Below, piece by piece: positions 6,976 through 14,201 of a stretch of DNA of 16,825 bases; the stretch's first letter is position 1; each line of letters begins with the position of its first letter. The notes beneath the pieces were generated by a model. That model was given only the letters and a program-made list of their open reading frames with translations, did not search any database and was not told the DNA's origin. The translations under genes and the position numbers were made by a program. Source of the stretch: CAYMJK01 sp043101635 (GTDB lineage: Bacteria > Planctomycetota > Phycisphaerae > Phycisphaerales > UBA1924); the NCBI GenBank assembly GCA_043101635.1, contig JBICIE010000028.1, positions 1 through 16,825 of the forward strand, written 5' to 3'.

Positions 6976-6984
6976 CTATACCAT
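6971..6984. promoter_or_regulatory. palindromic operator overlapping the -10 box
   Basis: ATGGT-CTAT-ACCAT is an inverted repeat that sits on the -10 box and the start site of the toxin-antitoxin promoter. VapB/AbrB-type antitoxins commonly autoregulate through such palindromes, so this is the likely VapBC binding site. That role is inferred from position and symmetry. Confidence 0.65.
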
Positions 6985-6996
6985 GGAGCCCGCCCC

Positions 6997-7227
6997 GTGA
7001 ATATCGCCCGCCTCTTCACCAACGGCCGCAGCCAGGCCGTCCGCCTGCCCAAGGACTGCCGCTTTGAGGGCGACGAGGTCTGCGTCACCCGCATCGACGA
7101 CATGGTCATCCTCTATCCGAAGCGCAAGGGCTGGGACCTGATGGCCCGGGGCATCGAGCGTTTCACTGAGGACTTCATGGCCGACCGGGACCAGCCGCCC
7201 CGCCCGGATGACCGGCCCGGCCTGTGA
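6997..7227 (+). CDS. vapB: VapB-type antitoxin (AbrB/SpoVT fold)
   Basis: The GTG at 6997 follows GGAG by 8 nt. The only upstream ATG (6983) runs into TGA after five codons. The N-terminus MNIARLFTNGRSQAVRLPKD is the hallmark of VapB antitoxins with a swapped-hairpin AbrB/MazE DNA-binding domain (residues 1-45). The C-terminal tail (GWDLMARGIERFTEDFMADR, then a Pro/Asp-rich end) would wrap the toxin and block its active site. The 76-residue length is normal for the family. It overlaps the toxin gene by four bases (GTGA), which implies translational coupling. It is expected to repress its own promoter together with the toxin. Confidence 0.93.
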   Translation: MNIARLFTNGRSQAVRLPKDCRFEGDEVCVTRIDDMVILYPKRKGWDLMARGIERFTEDFMADRDQPPRPDDRPGL

Positions 7228-7628
7228 CGAGCTACCTGCTCGACACTTGCATCTGCATCGACCTGATCCGCGGCCGGGCGCCGCAGGCCGTCCGTCGGCT
7301 GCGCCGGCGCAGGATCGGGACGGTCGGAATCTCCTCGATCACGTTCGCAGAACTCCAATATGGAGTCGCCCGCAGCAGCGACCCCACGCGCAACACGATC
7401 GCCCTGGCGCACTTCTGCGCGCCCTTCGACATCCTCCCGTTCGATCAGGAGGCCGCAAGCGACTACGGCGCGATTCGCGCTGATCTGGAGCGCAGCGGAA
7501 CACCGATTGGGCCGCTGGATACGCTCATCGCCGCGCACGCCCGCGCCCTCGGCGCGGTGCTGGTCACCAGCAACGAGCGTGAGTTCGCACGCGTGGGGCG
7601 CCTGCGCATCGAGAACTGGGGCGCCTGA
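7224..7628 (+). CDS. vapC: VapC-type PIN-domain ribonuclease toxin
   Basis: This 134-residue protein carries the complete acidic set of PIN-domain nucleases: D7 (YLLDTCICIDLI), E43 (ITFAELQYGV), D99 (GPLDTLIAAHA) and the N117/E120 site in TSNEREFARV. PIN toxins of this group cut tRNA or rRNA when the antitoxin is degraded. The exact target cannot be read from sequence. The start is a GTG overlapping the antitoxin stop. The sequence shows no break, so the toxin looks intact and active. It converges on a dockerin gene across a hairpin at 7656-7686. Confidence 0.94.
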   Translation: MTSYLLDTCICIDLIRGRAPQAVRRLRRRRIGTVGISSITFAELQYGVARSSDPTRNTIALAHFCAPFDILPFDQEAASDYGAIRADLERSGTPIGPLDTLIAAHARALGAVLVTSNEREFARVGRLRIENWGA

Positions 7629-7655
7629 CGCGGAATGATCCCCCGGCGCACGACA

Positions 7656-7686
7656 GCGCCCGGCGCAACGGGGATGCGCCGGGCGC
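7656..7686. terminator. hairpin between convergent genes
   Basis: GCGCCCGGCGC (7656-7666) pairs perfectly with GCGCCGGGCGC (7676-7686) around a 9-nt loop. It sits between the toxin stop (7628) and the dockerin stop (7709), so it may end transcription from both sides. There is no T run on either strand, so termination strength is uncertain. Confidence 0.55.
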
Positions 7687-7708
7687 CGCGATGCGAGTCG
7701 GCTCTTGC

Positions 7709-8401
7709 CTACCGGCAGCCGGCCGCGAACTCGTTCTGAAAGCACAGGAAGTCGAACAGGTCGAGCCCGCCGCTCCCATCACAGTCCGCCGCCGGATCGC
7801 CAAGCCCGAACAGGTTCTGGAAGCACAGGAAATCGAAGAAGTCCAGCGCCCCCGACCCGTCGCAGTCGGCGTCGCAGCCCAGATCGAACTCGATCGTGAT
7901 GTTGTCCACGAACAGCCCGCCGAACGGGCCGAGCACTTCGTTCGGCGCCTGCAGTTCCAGCGACGCGATCGGCCCGATCGGGTCGCCGGTCAACTGCCCG
8001 GGCATGGACTCGTCCAGCGTGATGATCTCCCAGACCTCCAGTTCGGCGGCATTGGCAAATACGAAATCACCGGAGGCCCCGCGGGCGATCACCGCGCTCG
8101 ACGGTCGCCCGGCAAACCCGCCCTCGAAGTCGTACACATCAACGCGCACCTCGCGCACCGCCGCGCCCGCGGGCAGGTCGAAGGTGATCACATCCGTGTT
8201 CGGACGAAGATTGAGCGCCCAGCTCATCAGCGCAAACGGCGGATCCAGGATCTCGAAGCAGCACGTCGTAAACTCGAGATCGTGCTGAAACACCGGATTC
8301 GAGAACCTCCCGCCTTCGAAGTTCTCCATCTCGCTGTCGGCGCCGGCCGGCGCTGTCGCCAGCAGACTTGCGATCCCGATGCACATCGTGCGCGTGCCCA
8401 T
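7709..8401 (-). CDS. secreted protein of unknown fold with C-terminal dockerin pair
   Basis: The ATG at 8401 is used: GGAG lies 7 nt upstream, and a signal peptide follows (TMCIGIASLLATAPAGA). A TTG two codons earlier is not needed. The mature front domain, about 150 residues, is rich in beta strands (TDVITFDLPAGAAVREVRVD, SGDFVFANAAELEVWEI, GLFVDNITIEFDLG). It looks like a jelly-roll sandwich similar to domains found in PEP-CTERM and other anchored proteins. The Cys-Cys pair in FTTCCFEI could form disulfides. Two dockerin units close the protein. The last residue is Arg instead of the usual Pro, and unit 1 ends QNLFGLGDP. It is 230 residues. The substrate or ligand is unknown. It lies 92 nt downstream of the propeller dockerin gene and may share its transcript. 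Confidence 0.85.
   Translation of the reverse strand: MGTRTMCIGIASLLATAPAGADSEMENFEGGRFSNPVFQHDLEFTTCCFEILDPPFALMSWALNLRPNTDVITFDLPAGAAVREVRVDVYDFEGGFAGRPSSAVIARGASGDFVFANAAELEVWEIITLDESMPGQLTGDPIGPIASLELQAPNEVLGPFGGLFVDNITIEFDLGCDADCDGSGALDFFDFLCFQNLFGLGDPAADCDGSGGLDLFDFLCFQNEFAAGCR
7712..7876 (-). repeat. dockerin unit pair (gene 7709-8401)
   Basis: There are two units: DCDGSGALDFFDFLCFQN, then DCDGSGGLDLFDFLCFQN. The second unit carries Leu for the first Phe of the FF pair, the same change seen in the last unit of gene 10122-12080. Confidence 0.9.
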
Positions 8402-8493
8402 GTTCAAGCTCCGTCACCTGAGGTCTCCCGGCCCCCCACCACCGCGTAACGCAGCACAGACGCCGGTGTCATCACCATCCGGATGTCGCCGGG

Positions 8494-9903
8494 CTACGGG
8501 CACCCGGCGGCAAAGGCGTTCTGGAAGCACAGAAAGTCAAAGAAGTCCAGCGAGCCGCTGCCGTCGCAGTCGGCGTACGCCGCGCCCGCGGCGAACTCGT
8601 TCTGGAAGCACAGGAAATCAAAGAAGTCCAGCCCGCCCGATCCGTCACAATCGGCGTAGCACGCCTCGCACATGTACCGTGCGATCGAACTGGCCGCCAC
8701 CGAATCCCCGACCTCGTCGAAGAACCCGCCCACGATCAGGCCCTCGTTCGACGGCGCCAGCGCGCTGACCATCGGCGTCATCCACGGCAGCGGCGATGTC
8801 CCGCCGATCGTCCCCGCCACCGGCGCCCACGCCCCGTCCCAGCGGGCAAGGTTGCTCGCCGGCTGCCCGCCGGCAGCGCTGAACTGCCCGCCGACGTACA
8901 GCGCCGGCCCCGCGCCATCGTCGAACACCGCCATCGCAAAGACGCCGCCGGTGGTGGTCCCCGGGTCGACGCGCTCGATCCCGGCGCCCACGGCGCTCCA
9001 GGATGACCCGTCCCACCGCGCGATGTTCGCCGCCGGCGTTCCCCCCGCCATCGCGAACGCGCCGCCCGCGTACAGCGCCGGCCCGCCGCCGTCGTCGTAC
9101 ACCGCCATCGCCTTGATCTCGCCGTCGACGCCCGCCCCCACACTGCGCCACGCCGAGCCGTCCCACCGGGCGATCCCGATCGCGTCGACCCCGCCCGGCG
9201 CCTGGACGAATTCGCCGGCCGCGTACAACTCGCCGTCGAACACCGCCAGCGCAACTGGCCGGGCAATCCAGCCCATCGCATGGATGAACGCCCCGCCGAC
9301 ATCCCGCCACACATCCCCGTCGAAGCGCGCAATCGAGTCCGCCGGCGAGCCGAGATCCTCGCGCAGGAATCCGGCTGCGTACAGCGCGCCGTCATACACC
9401 TCCAGCGCCAGCGGCTGCGGCCCGGCCCCGAACGGGCTCACCGGCCCCAGCCCGCCGCCGACCGGCGCCCACGCGCTGCCGTCCCAACTGGCCACCTGGT
9501 CCGCCGGGACCGCCGCGCCATCCGGATCGGCCGTGTTGAAGTTTCCGATCACGTACAGCTTCGGGCCGTGCCCGTCGTCATACACCGACATGTCCTGCAC
9601 GTACGGCGGGTTCTCAAACCGTGCCGGCCCGACAATCTCCAGCCCGCTCGCCAGCCCGCTCCACGCCGCGCCGTCCCAGTGCGCAAGGGCGCGCGCGTCG
9701 GCGCCCCCCATCTGCGCAAACAGCCCGCCCGCGTACAGCCCCGGCCCGAACGAATCCGTCACCTCCAGCAGCGCCCCCACCGCCGGCTCGAACAGCCCCT
9801 CGGAGATGTCCGCCCCGGGAACCCCAAATGCGCTGTCCCACGCACATTGCCCGCTGGCGCTCGTGGCCAGCCCCGCCGCGGCGATGCACCACACGCTCCG
9901 CAT
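8494..9903 (-). CDS. secreted seven-repeat beta-propeller protein with dockerin pair
   Basis: The ATG at 9903 has GGAG 7 nt upstream and a signal peptide (MRSVWCIAAAGLATSASG). Seven repeats of about 45-55 residues follow the pattern LYAGGxFxxAGGxxAxxIARWDGxxW, for example LYAGGAFAMAGGTPAANIAR and LYVGGQFSAAGGQPASNLAR. Each starts with a PALYxGG-like strand and ends with ARWDGSxW. This fits a seven-bladed Kelch-like propeller, probably a binding scaffold rather than an enzyme. Two dockerin units end the protein at residue 469. The leader ACGGAG-N7-AC-ATG is nearly the same as that of the gene downstream. It may form one transcript with that gene. The terminator at 10042-10077 isolates it from the dehydrogenase gene upstream. 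Confidence 0.88.
   Translation of the reverse strand: MRSVWCIAAAGLATSASGQCAWDSAFGVPGADISEGLFEPAVGALLEVTDSFGPGLYAGGLFAQMGGADARALAHWDGAAWSGLASGLEIVGPARFENPPYVQDMSVYDDGHGPKLYVIGNFNTADPDGAAVPADQVASWDGSAWAPVGGGLGPVSPFGAGPQPLALEVYDGALYAAGFLREDLGSPADSIARFDGDVWRDVGGAFIHAMGWIARPVALAVFDGELYAAGEFVQAPGGVDAIGIARWDGSAWRSVGAGVDGEIKAMAVYDDGGGPALYAGGAFAMAGGTPAANIARWDGSSWSAVGAGIERVDPGTTTGGVFAMAVFDDGAGPALYVGGQFSAAGGQPASNLARWDGAWAPVAGTIGGTSPLPWMTPMVSALAPSNEGLIVGGFFDEVGDSVAASSIARYMCEACYADCDGSGGLDFFDFLCFQNEFAAGAAYADCDGSGSLDFFDFLCFQNAFAAGCP
8497..8661 (-). repeat. dockerin unit pair (gene 8494-9903)
   Basis: The units read DCDGSGGLDFFDFLCFQN and DCDGSGSLDFFDFLCFQN, preceded by CEACYA, which supplies extra cysteines. 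The linker between units is EFAAGAAYA instead of the usual GDPYA. Confidence 0.9.
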
Positions 9904-10041
9904 GTCCAGACTCCGTATCCGCGCAGGTGGGGAGGCGCCGGCGCCCCGCGCGGAGAGGGGCGACGGGCAGGCCGGCGCAGGCCGTTGCTCAGGCAGCGCC
10001 GGCGACTCGCAGCCTACCCGAAATCAGCGCCGGGTCCAAGC

Positions 10042-10077
10042 AAAAAGCCGGGCCGGGGCGTGCCACCCGGCCCGGCC
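10042..10077 (-). terminator. Rho-independent terminator of the dehydrogenase gene
   Basis: GCCGGGCCGGG (10047-10057) pairs with CCCGGCCCGGC (10066-10076), loop of 8 nt. On the - strand it is followed by five T (A run at 10042-10046). It lies 45 nt after the dehydrogenase stop at 10122. Confidence 0.85.
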
Positions 10078-10121
10078 ACTGCGCCCCTCTTCGCGGGGGT
10101 CAGCGACCGCGCAGGGGCCGC

Positions 10122-12080
10122 TCAGGGGCATCCCGCGGCAAACTCGTTCTGGAAGCACAGGAAATCGAACAAATCCAGGCTCCCGCTGCCGTCGCAGTCC
10201 GCCCGCAGGTCGCCGGCCGCGAACTGGTTCTGGAAGCACAGGAAGTCGAAGAAGTCCAGGCTGCCGCTGGCGTCGCAGTCCGGCCCGCAGGAGCCATCCA
10301 CGATCTGGTACACCTCGCCGAAGTTGCCGAACGGCCCGAGGTTGATCCCCGCCAGCACAAACACCTCGCCGGCGTCATCCTGCCCGAAGCCCTTGATGAA
10401 CAGCCCCAGCCCGCGGGCGCTCTCGGCGAACTCCTCGATCGCGCCCGTCGCCAGGTCGCCGCAGAACAGCCGCCCGTCCGGCCGCGCAAACCGCGTCGAG
10501 AAATCGCCGAAGATGTACTTGCCAGCCAGCGCCGGGATCGCGTCGCCGGTATACACGAAGCCGCCGATCACGCTCAGCCCCTCGTCGTGGTCGTACTGCA
10601 GACGCGGCGGAACCACCTCATCCGGAACGCCGTCGAAGTTGTCGATCACGAAGCCGTCTTCCTCGCCGTTGGGCACGAAGCGGAAGTCGCCCTCCAGGAT
10701 GCGCCACCCGGCGTTGTCGCCCCTGCTGATGATCGACACCTCCTCGATGTCATTCTGTCCCACATCCGCCACGATCAGTTCGCCCCCCGGCCCGAAGCTG
10801 AAGCGGAACGGATTGCGGAAGCCGTAGGCGTAGATCTCATCGATCCCGGCGCGCCCCACGAACGGGTTGTCGCCGGGGATGCTGTACTGGCCGTTGGCGC
10901 TCAGGGCGCCGGTCGCCTTCAGCGGATCGATCCGCAGGATCGACCCGTGCACCGTCTCGATGTTCTGCCCGTTGCCCGCCGGCCCGTGCCCGAAGCGAGA
11001 ACTGGTGTCCTCATCATCGGCGCCCCCGCCGTCGCCCAGCGCGATGTACAGCAGCCCGTCCGGCCCGAAGCGGATCTCCCCCGCGTTGTGGTTGAACTGC
11101 GGCTGATCGATCAGCATCAGCGTCCGGTCGCTGGCCGGATCCACCCGGTCCGGATTGGCCGGATCCACCGTCCACTCCACGATCGCGCTCTGGTGATTGA
11201 ACTGCTGGCCCGCCGGTGGCGGCTCGGCCGTCGTGAAGTCGGCCGGTCCGCTGACCGGCTGGCTGATGTAGGTGTACAGCTTGCCGAAGCCCGCTGCGCC
11301 CCCCGTCGCGTACTGCGGATGAAACGCCAGCCCCAGCAGCCCGCGCTCATCGAAGTCGCCGAACGGATCCATCGTCCCGAAGATGCCAAGCTCCGGCAGC
11401 CGGCCCGAGACATCCAGGAACGGCTCCGGCGCCAGCGCCCCATCCTCGATGATGCGGATCTGCCCCGCCTGATCCACCACGAACAGACGCCCCGAGCCAT
11501 CCGGCGCCGTCACGAGCAGATTCGGCGCCGTCAGCCCGTCGGCGATGCGCCGCAGCCGGACCGGCGTGTCGCTGGTCGGGATGCCGCCGGGGATCGGATC
11601 CTCGATCGGGCGCACCGCCCGGAAGCCGAAGTCGTCGACGCTCGTCGACTCACCCAGGCCGGTGTCGTTGTTGATGATCTCCAGCCGCGCAATCGGCCCC
11701 AACCCCTCCAGCCGGTGATTGCTGAACATCAGCCCCGGATCGATCTCCGCCAGCGTCTCGCCACCCAGCCCGATGGCCCGCACCCTCCCCTGCACCTCCG
11801 ACATCGAGTCGATGACCCAGAAGTCCACGATGTCCGCCGGCGCCTCGAACGCCACGTTGCCCGTCCGCCCGTCGTCGAAGACCATCCAACTGAACAGCCC
11901 CGTGCGCGCCAGGCCCGGCGACATCGAGCTGCCCCCGGTGAAATGCGCGCTGGTCGGCGCCGCGCCGACCACGAAATCGTCCGACGTGATCCCCTCGAAG
12001 CTTGTCGTCACATCCAGTTGTGCCGACGCCGGCGCGCCCGCGATCAGCCCCGCGATGAGGCAGTGACGTAGTCGCATCAT
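10122..12080 (-). CDS. secreted PQQ-dependent sugar dehydrogenase-like protein with dockerin pair
   Basis: The ATG at 12080 (ATGATG; 12077 is the alternative) has AGGAG 9 nt upstream and a signal peptide (MMRLRHCLIAGLIAGAPASA). Residues 22-155 form a beta-sandwich-like domain (FEGITSDDFVVG, TGNVAFEAPADIVDFWVID), possibly carbohydrate-binding. From about residue 165 to 590 runs a glucose/sorbosone dehydrogenase propeller. Its family stretches include GLAFHPQYA, FNHNAGEIRFGPDGLLYIAL, GDGGGADDE, HGSILRIDP, AYGFRNPFRFSFGPGGE, VADVGQNDIEEV and NAGWRILEG. Such enzymes oxidise sugars in the periplasm or outside the cell with PQQ as cofactor. Whether this one is active is inferred. The last 60 residues are two dockerin units. 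The 652-residue protein would be a tagged extracellular enzyme. Confidence 0.9.
   Translation of the reverse strand: MMRLRHCLIAGLIAGAPASAQLDVTTSFEGITSDDFVVGAAPTSAHFTGGSSMSPGLARTGLFSWMVFDDGRTGNVAFEAPADIVDFWVIDSMSEVQGRVRAIGLGGETLAEIDPGLMFSNHRLEGLGPIARLEIINNDTGLGESTSVDDFGFRAVRPIEDPIPGGIPTSDTPVRLRRIADGLTAPNLLVTAPDGSGRLFVVDQAGQIRIIEDGALAPEPFLDVSGRLPELGIFGTMDPFGDFDERGLLGLAFHPQYATGGAAGFGKLYTYISQPVSGPADFTTAEPPPAGQQFNHQSAIVEWTVDPANPDRVDPASDRTLMLIDQPQFNHNAGEIRFGPDGLLYIALGDGGGADDEDTSSRFGHGPAGNGQNIETVHGSILRIDPLKATGALSANGQYSIPGDNPFVGRAGIDEIYAYGFRNPFRFSFGPGGELIVADVGQNDIEEVSIISRGDNAGWRILEGDFRFVPNGEEDGFVIDNFDGVPDEVVPPRLQYDHDEGLSVIGGFVYTGDAIPALAGKYIFGDFSTRFARPDGRLFCGDLATGAIEEFAESARGLGLFIKGFGQDDAGEVFVLAGINLGPFGNFGEVYQIVDGSCGPDCDASGSLDFFDFLCFQNQFAAGDLRADCDGSGSLDLFDFLCFQNEFAAGCP
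10125..10289 (-). repeat. dockerin unit pair (gene 10122-12080)
   Basis: The units read DCDASGSLDFFDFLCFQN and DCDGSGSLDLFDFLCFQN. The first has Ala for Gly at loop position 4, and the second has LF for FF. Confidence 0.9.
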
Positions 12081-12225
12081 GATGTCATGCTCCTGGTCTT
12101 GCGGCGCCCTCCCCTCCACGCGGGATGCTGCGCCTGGTCCACCAGCGCATGTCGGCGCCGCGGACGCCGATTGCGTCCCGATGCGCAAAACTCATTGCCC
12201 CTGGCGGGCTACCGCTGGCCCGCGC

Positions 12226-12543
12226 TCAACCGAAGCTGCGCCCGCTCTGCGGGTCCACCATCGTCCAGCGCAGCGCCTTGCACAGCCGCGTCAGCACCGG
12301 CCACGCCGTGTCCTCGTCGATCAGCGTCACCAGCGCCTGGCGGACATCCTCCAGCGCCGTGGGGAACTCCACCACCAGCCCCGGGCCGTGCAGGATCAGC
12401 GTCGCGGCCCCGGCGCGGGCAGACCCATCCGGCGCGGTGTTGAACCGCTCCAGCGCCTCGACCACCTCGTCGACCGAGCCCATCGACAGCGCAAAGCCTT
12501 CGTCATCCAGCCCGCGCGTCAGCACAATCTGCCGCTTTGCCAC
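12226..12543 (-). CDS. hypothetical protein, 105 residues
   Basis: The product is not recognised. The GTG at 12543 follows GGAG by 5 nt and lies 11 nt after the stop of the response regulator, so translation is probably coupled. The chain begins AKRQIVLTRGLDDEGFALS, followed by SVDEVVEALERFNTAP, TLILHGPGLVVEFPTALEDV, and ends CKALRWTMVDPQSGRSFG. It looks like a small cytoplasmic alpha/beta protein without signal or membrane segment. Its position suggests a role with the response regulator, for example as its output or modifier, but nothing in the sequence proves this. A longer in-frame reading upstream to 12825 is antisense noise over the regulator gene. Confidence 0.7.
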   Translation of the reverse strand: MAKRQIVLTRGLDDEGFALSMGSVDEVVEALERFNTAPDGSARAGAATLILHGPGLVVEFPTALEDVRQALVTLIDEDTAWPVLTRLCKALRWTMVDPQSGRSFG

Positions 12544-12554
12544 GCTCGCTCCAG

Positions 12555-12962
12555 TCAGCCCGCGGCAGCGCGGTCTTCCTCGGCCCGCCGCGCAATCAGC
12601 GACGCCACCTTCCCGATCAACTGCTCCAGCGGGACCGGCTTGATCATGTACCCGTCCACCCCGACGCTCTCGGCGTACGCCTGGTGCCGCCGCCCTTCGT
12701 TGGCCGTCACCATGATCACCACCGGGCTGTCCTGACGCCCCTTGATCTTCTCCAGCGCCAGAAAACCGCTCCGCCCCGGCAGCATCATGTCCAGGATCAC
12801 CACATCCGGCGGATCCTCGGCGCACCGCGTCACCGCCGCGTTGCCATCTGTCGCCGCCTCCGTCACCGCCCCTTCCGCCTCGAACGCCGTCTGCATCGCC
12901 TCCAGCACATCACGGTCGTCATCCACGACGAGCACACGCACCTGTTCAAGCCTGCCAGCCAT
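12555..12962 (-). CDS. single-domain response regulator (CheY-like receiver)
   Basis: The 135 residues are one receiver domain. The acidic pocket is D14-D15 (VRVLVVDDDRD), the phosphoacceptor is D58 (VVILDMMLPGRSG), the switch threonine is T86 (VIMVTANE), and K108 precedes the conserved Pro (GYMIKPV). All catalytic residues are present, so it should be phosphorylated by a histidine kinase encoded elsewhere. There is no output domain. The ribosome site decides the start: GGAG is immediately adjacent to the ATG at 12968 but lies 6 nt before the ATG at 12962, so the latter is used. It sits between the acyltransferase (104 nt upstream) and the small gene 11 nt downstream. Confidence 0.93.
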   Translation of the reverse strand: MAGRLEQVRVLVVDDDRDVLEAMQTAFEAEGAVTEAATDGNAAVTRCAEDPPDVVILDMMLPGRSGFLALEKIKGRQDSPVVIMVTANEGRRHQAYAESVGVDGYMIKPVPLEQLIGKVASLIARRAEEDRAAAG

Positions 12963-13066
12963 GGCCATCTCCACGCTTTGCGGTCTCGCCCGGCGGGGTT
13001 CTCGACATCGAGACAGGGGCTGCCGCAGGTATTCAATCCGTTCGGGCCGCCTGGGGCAAGGGTTCC

Positions 13067-14137
13067 TCACGACAGCCGGCTCGTCCCGAGACGGGCCAGC
13101 GTCGCCGCATCCTGCTCGCTGTGCCGCATGATCCGCTCCAGATCCGCCTCCGTCGTCCACGGCAGCGACCGGATCTTCTCCGCCATCTGGTCCGGAAACG
13201 GCCGCCCCAGCCGCTCGTGCCGCGGCCGGCTCCGCCAGATCCGGTGCATCCACAGATACTGCTCCGGCGCCAGCCGGATCATCGTCTCGATCGCCCGCCG
13301 ATACCGCGCTGTCAGATAGAACAGCGGATCCGGCTGCCCGCTCCAGTCCGCCGGCCCGTATACGTCGATCACGTCGAACCGGTACCGCAGCCCGTCCGGC
13401 GCCGCCCCCATCGGCGCGTCCCGCCGCGCCAGCCCGCAGATGATCGAGGCGTCGAACTGCATCGCCAGCAGACCGATCGACTTGTAGCTGCTCGTCAGCC
13501 GGTTGAAGAACGGCACGAACACCCCGCGATCGCCCCCGTTCTGATCCGCCACGAACGCCACCGGCGCCCCCCGGCGCACGATCTGCGGCAACTGGTGCAC
13601 CGCCCCGAACTTGTCCACCAGCGTCAGCCCGTAGCGCCGGCGCGTCCGGCGCACCCAGTCGTCCAGCGGCGCCAGGTCCAGCGGCCGGTACAGCGCGTGC
13701 AGCGGGAAGCCCAGCATCGCCACCGTGCAGCCCAGCACCTCCCAGTTGCCGCAGTGACCGGTGATGAGGATCGCCGGCCGCCCGGCGAGCACCTCGCGCA
13801 CGCCGGCGGCCACCTCCCCGATGCGCACGTGACGCAGCCACGCGTCCGGCGTCAGCGCCCGCGGCCCGTGCGCAATCTCCGCCCCCAGCATGAACAGATG
13901 CTCGTACGTCGCAATCGCCGTGCGCCGCACCCGATCATCGTCCCAGTCGGGAAACGCGACCCGCAGGTTGCCCTCCGCCCGCTCGAGCCGCTTGCGGTTG
14001 GCCGGCGCCGTCGCCGCGAGCCGCCCCAGCCCCCGCGCCGCCCGCAGCGTCGCCCACGCCGGCGCGCTGCCCGCGCCAGCCACCACCGCGCGGATCGCCG
14101 CCGCGATCGGACGCTGCGTCCACGCCGGAGCCCGCAT
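13067..14137 (-). CDS. LpxL/HtrB-family lipid A acyltransferase
   Basis: This is a member of the lysophospholipid acyltransferase family that adds secondary acyl chains to lipid A at the inner membrane. The catalytic HX4D/E motif is H128 to E133 in TGHCGNWEVLG. Further family blocks are LHALYRPLD, the VADQNGGDRGVFVPFF stretch, SIGLLAMQF, and the YLWMHRIWRSRP signature near the C-terminus. The length of 356 residues is a little longer than the usual 290-330, mostly at the C-terminal end. The ATG at 14137 has GGGAG 7 nt upstream. The N-terminus has only a weakly hydrophobic segment (AAIRAVVAGAGSAPAWA) and not the usual clear anchor. The gene supports an LPS-type outer membrane in this organism. 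Confidence 0.9.
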   Translation of the reverse strand: MRAPAWTQRPIAAAIRAVVAGAGSAPAWATLRAARGLGRLAATAPANRKRLERAEGNLRVAFPDWDDDRVRRTAIATYEHLFMLGAEIAHGPRALTPDAWLRHVRIGEVAAGVREVLAGRPAILITGHCGNWEVLGCTVAMLGFPLHALYRPLDLAPLDDWVRRTRRRYGLTLVDKFGAVHQLPQIVRRGAPVAFVADQNGGDRGVFVPFFNRLTSSYKSIGLLAMQFDASIICGLARRDAPMGAAPDGLRYRFDVIDVYGPADWSGQPDPLFYLTARYRRAIETMIRLAPEQYLWMHRIWRSRPRHERLGRPFPDQMAEKIRSLPWTTEADLERIMRHSEQDAATLARLGTSRLS

Positions 14138-14161
14138 CAGATTGCTCCCGCGCCCGGCGCT

Positions 14162-14201
14162 GCCACACTCAATCCAGGTCCGCCACGCTCAATCCAGGTC
14201 G
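14162..14201. repeat. 20-bp tandem duplication across a stop codon
   Basis: Two adjacent 20-bp units (14162-14181 and 14182-14201) share GCCAC(A/G)CTCAATCCAGGTC and differ at two positions. The unit contains the last codons and TGA stop of the coiled-coil gene, so the gene end GACCTGGATTGA is present twice. Confidence 0.93.

Noticed and set aside
12187..12223. Weak hairpin (12204-12209 with 12218-12223) followed by TTTT on the - strand, after the small unknown gene
   Set aside because: The stem is only 6 bp and the T run is 13 nt away, too far for a standard Rho-independent terminator.
13003..13016. TCTCGACATCGAGA palindrome between the acyltransferase and the response regulator
   Set aside because: It is only 6 bp per arm with a 2-nt loop, with no T run and no evident promoter next to it, so neither a terminator nor an operator role is supported.
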